From NCBI GenBank assembly GCA_029934695.1, contig JAOZLU010000399.1:1-6703 (forward strand): a DNA stretch of 6,703 bases, read 5' to 3'. Below the pieces are notes generated by a model, which ran no database searches, was not told where the DNA came from, and saw only the letters and a list, made by a program, of their open reading frames with translations. Both the position numbers and the translations under genes were made by a program. Of the stretch, positions 5,218-6,703 are shown in pieces. The stretch comes from Desulfobacterales bacterium (GTDB taxonomy: Bacteria; Desulfobacterota; Desulfobacteria; Desulfobacterales; 4be13). How positions within the stretch are numbered: position 1 is the first letter of the stretch; every line of letters begins with the position of its first letter.

Positions 5218-6006
5218 GGCTCCGATAAAGACAGCACCATTACCGCTGAAGTAGATGGACGCCTTGATGATCTCTTCGGAGACGGAGACGGGCAAGGTGA
5301 CAGCTTCGCAAGTCAGGAAGATGCCGAGGCAGGCAATTTCGCCGGGGAAGCAGAATATGAAGTTCAGAACGGCAATTTGAAAGCTGGGAACAACACCGGC
5401 TCGGGGGACTCAATGATCAATGATCTGAAATCCGTTGTTTTGTCACTTGAATGGGAAATCAGCGATCAGGTGATGCAGAAACTCGGCGAGGAGATTGACA
5501 CATTAAAAGGTGTCTGCAAAGATGACAAAATTGTCGTTGCATTCCTTCAGCTGCTTGACTCGCTGGGCAAATATATTCAGAAGAAAAAAGCCGATGCCCA
5601 TCCTGACTCCATAGGTCTGCTCAACTCTGTGTATGAGCATCTGGAAACAGTGCTGGCATCTCCGGAAATGAGCGAGGCGAAGAAAAAAAAGATGCTCGTG
5701 ACCGAAGTCGGCAAATATAAAGAGTTGAAGAAAGATATCGCCACTGCCAAGCCTCCTGTTTCCAGAAGACCGGAGGAAAAACCGGCCGGGAAAAAAGTGC
5801 TTGGAGAGAAACCGTTTCCGGAGCCTGAAGCCCATACATCATCCTTTCTGACAGAAGAAGAGGACGTTGTCAGTGTATCCTCTTTCCCGTCAGGCACAGC
5901 TTCCAATCAGGATGTCGTCCTTGCCCTTAAAGAAATCAACAAGACCATTAAGACTGAGTTCAAAGCGCTGAGAGAAGAATTGAAGCTATGGAGAGAGAAA
6001 GCGTGA
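5215..6006 (+). CDS. uncharacterised acidic, helical and coiled-coil protein of the mglA operon
   Basis: I do not recognise a named family. The 263-residue product has four parts. Residues 1-65 are acidic and glycine/serine rich, probably disordered, with a small hydrophobic motif LDDLFGD (17-23). Residues 67-175 form a compact all-helical domain: INDLKSVVLSLEWEISDQVM, KIVVAFLQLLDSLGKYIQKK, DSIGLLNSVYEHLETVL, then a lysine-rich helix. Residues 178-232 are a Pro/Lys/Glu linker. Residues 233-263 are an amphipathic helix (VVLALKEINKTIKTEFKALR) of coiled-coil type. No signal peptide or membrane segment. It shares the GGAGG-8-TTG start and the first residues MGS with the roadblock genes, which hints at copying of the start region. 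Its place between mglA/roadblock and FHA genes suggests an adaptor or effector of the GTPase. That is inference from context only. Confidence 0.85.
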   Translation: MGSDKDSTITAEVDGRLDDLFGDGDGQGDSFASQEDAEAGNFAGEAEYEVQNGNLKAGNNTGSGDSMINDLKSVVLSLEWEISDQVMQKLGEEIDTLKGVCKDDKIVVAFLQLLDSLGKYIQKKKADAHPDSIGLLNSVYEHLETVLASPEMSEAKKKKMLVTEVGKYKELKKDIATAKPPVSRRPEEKPAGKKVLGEKPFPEPEAHTSSFLTEEEDVVSVSSFPSGTASNQDVVLALKEINKTIKTEFKALREELKLWREKA

Positions 6007-6131
6007 AGGCATGCACTCGTTTTTTTGAACTGCGTGATCAGGTTCCCGCACCGGAACACGATGGTGAAGCCAGTAAAATCGTACAGAAAACACCTCAAAA
6101 AGGGGGAAAAATCAAAATAGGGAGATTTTAG
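6003..6131 (+). CDS. possible 42-residue small protein, translationally coupled
   Basis: A GTG at 6003 overlaps the TGA stop of the preceding gene by four bases (GTGA) and is preceded by GGAGAG (5990-5995) at 7 nt. The frame runs 42 codons to TAG at 6129-6131, two bases before the FHA start. The product would be MKACTRFFELRDQVPAPEHD followed by a basic tail, KGGKIKIGRF. It has no membrane segment and no family I recognise. The perfect fit between two genes and the typical coupled start favour a real gene. Against it are the short length and the chance of an open frame in a 127-base gap. An in-frame ATG at 5988 would be an alternative start, with a weaker site. Confidence 0.45.
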   Translation: MKACTRFFELRDQVPAPEHDGEASKIVQKTPQKGGKIKIGRF

Positions 6132-6133
6132 AA

Positions 6134-6622
6134 ATGCTTGTGTTTTGTGAGGAGTGTGGGACAAAAAATGACGTGGACCCCAACATCATAGCAGGGGGAG
6201 AGCCGGACCCCCCTCCGAGATGCAAAGTATGCGACTCAATACTCCTGCTTCCTGTCACCCAGATTTCGGAACCTCAGAAAGTTGTCGCTCCTCAGACGCT
6301 GCATTTGCTTGAATTGCGATTTCATGATCATATCATTGAAATCAGCCAGGACCGTCCCAGCGTTACCATGGGACGCCAGCGTCACAATGATCTGGTTGTT
6401 CAGGACAATCGTGTTTCCCGATCTCATGCCCGGTTTGAGTATCGTAAGGGCAAATTTGTGTTAATTGACCAGAGTACGAACGGCACTTATGTGTTCATCA
6501 GGGGGAAAAAAGGCATGAATCTCAAACAGGACGAATTGCCGGTGCATGGGAACGGCATTATCGGGCTTGGACGGAAAGTTACCCCTGATTCACCCCAGGC
6601 CATACACTTCACGATCATTTAA
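6134..6622 (+). CDS. zinc-ribbon plus FHA-domain protein
   Basis: FHA domains bind phosphothreonine peptides and link Ser/Thr kinases to their targets. The 162-residue product begins with a small zinc ribbon: CEEC (5-8) and CKVC (30-33), two CxxC knuckles separated by a proline-rich loop. A short linker leads to the FHA domain (about 56-162) with the signature residues in order: GR (80-81), SRSH (95-98) and NGT (116-118). These are the phosphopeptide-contacting Arg/Ser/Asn positions, so the domain should be functional. No membrane or signal segment; cytoplasmic. ATG start with GGGAG at 9 nt upstream. As the last gene of the operon it may recruit phosphorylated partners to the MglA/roadblock switch. 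No Ser/Thr kinase is in the window. The domain calls are firm and the pathway is inference. Confidence 0.92.
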   Translation: MLVFCEECGTKNDVDPNIIAGGEPDPPPRCKVCDSILLLPVTQISEPQKVVAPQTLHLLELRFHDHIIEISQDRPSVTMGRQRHNDLVVQDNRVSRSHARFEYRKGKFVLIDQSTNGTYVFIRGKKGMNLKQDELPVHGNGIIGLGRKVTPDSPQAIHFTII

Positions 6623-6627
6623 TCAGA

Positions 6628-6675
6628 ATTGAGAATTGACAATTGAAAGAGGAAGGAAATTTTTCAATTCTCAAT
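6628..6675 (+). terminator. inverted repeat after the FHA gene, possible transcription end
   Basis: 6628-6639 (ATTGAGAATTGA) is the perfect reverse complement of 6664-6675, with a 24-base loop that contains further weak pairing (AATTGAAA with TTTTCAATT). It starts six bases after the FHA stop codon. The stem is A/T rich and no T-run follows it, so a classic rho-independent terminator is not certain. It could equally be part of the adjoining repeat. Confidence 0.35.
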
Positions 6676-6703
6676 CCTCAATCCTCAATCCTCAATCCTC
6701 AAT
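6671..6703. repeat. TCAATCC heptamer tandem repeat, continuing past the window
   Basis: The 7-base unit TCAATCC is repeated exactly 4.7 times (starts at 6671, 6678, 6685, 6692 and 6699) up to the last base. It overlaps the right arm of the hairpin. The units have no unique spacers, so this is not CRISPR. The full length is unknown because the window ends inside it. Confidence 0.85.

Noticed and set aside
3487..5835. Long minus-strand open frames under the operon
   Set aside because: All are antisense shadows of well-supported plus-strand genes, with no family resemblance.
6671..6703. CRISPR array at the right edge
   Set aside because: The 7-base units are directly adjacent with no spacers, which is simple tandem repetition.

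Overview
The window looks like chromosomal DNA from a deltaproteobacterial (Desulfobacterota-type) bacterium with a large, repeat-rich genome. The evidence is an HdrA-like fragment, an MglA GTPase with roadblock/LC7 partners, methyl-accepting chemotaxis and EpmA relics, and many short palindromic elements in long non-coding stretches. A filamentous sulfate reducer of the Desulfonema/Desulfococcus kind would fit, but that is inference from gene content and style; nothing here fixes the taxon.

The left half (about 1-3577) is a gene graveyard. In order it holds: the end of an HdrA-like reading frame fused to an unknown frameshifted C-terminus; an epmA (lysyl-tRNA-synthetase-like EF-P modification enzyme) reduced to its two ends; a 179-bp imperfect palindromic (MITE-like) element; on the minus strand a relic resembling a CRISPR-associated CARF/Rossmann protein, with a plausible promoter; a second MITE-like palindrome lying at the break point of a minus-strand chemotaxis receptor relic; a minus-strand glycosyltransferase relic broken by several frameshifts; about 450 bp of non-coding DNA with possible sigma70-type promoters; and the decayed 3' three-quarters of an mglA gene interrupted by a third palindrome.

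The right half (3646-6622) is an intact, tightly packed plus-strand operon: roadblock/LC7 protein 1, MglA-type small GTPase, roadblock/LC7 protein 2 (a close paralogue of 1), an uncharacterised acidic/helical/coiled-coil protein, a probable 42-residue small protein in a 4-base stop/start overlap, and a zinc-ribbon plus FHA protein. The first four genes all use the same initiation layout, GGAGG, exactly 8 nt, then a TTG start. This layout corrects the starts of three of them.

The operon and the upstream mglA relic together read as a tandem duplication of an [mglA - roadblock] unit, in which the first GTPase copy died while both roadblock copies survived. A likely working model is a GTPase switch (MglA) regulated by one or two MglB-like roadblock proteins. 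An FHA phosphothreonine reader and an unknown helical adaptor would link it to kinase signalling, perhaps for polarity or gliding. Downstream of the FHA gene is a hairpin running into TCAATCC heptamer tandem repeats at the window edge.
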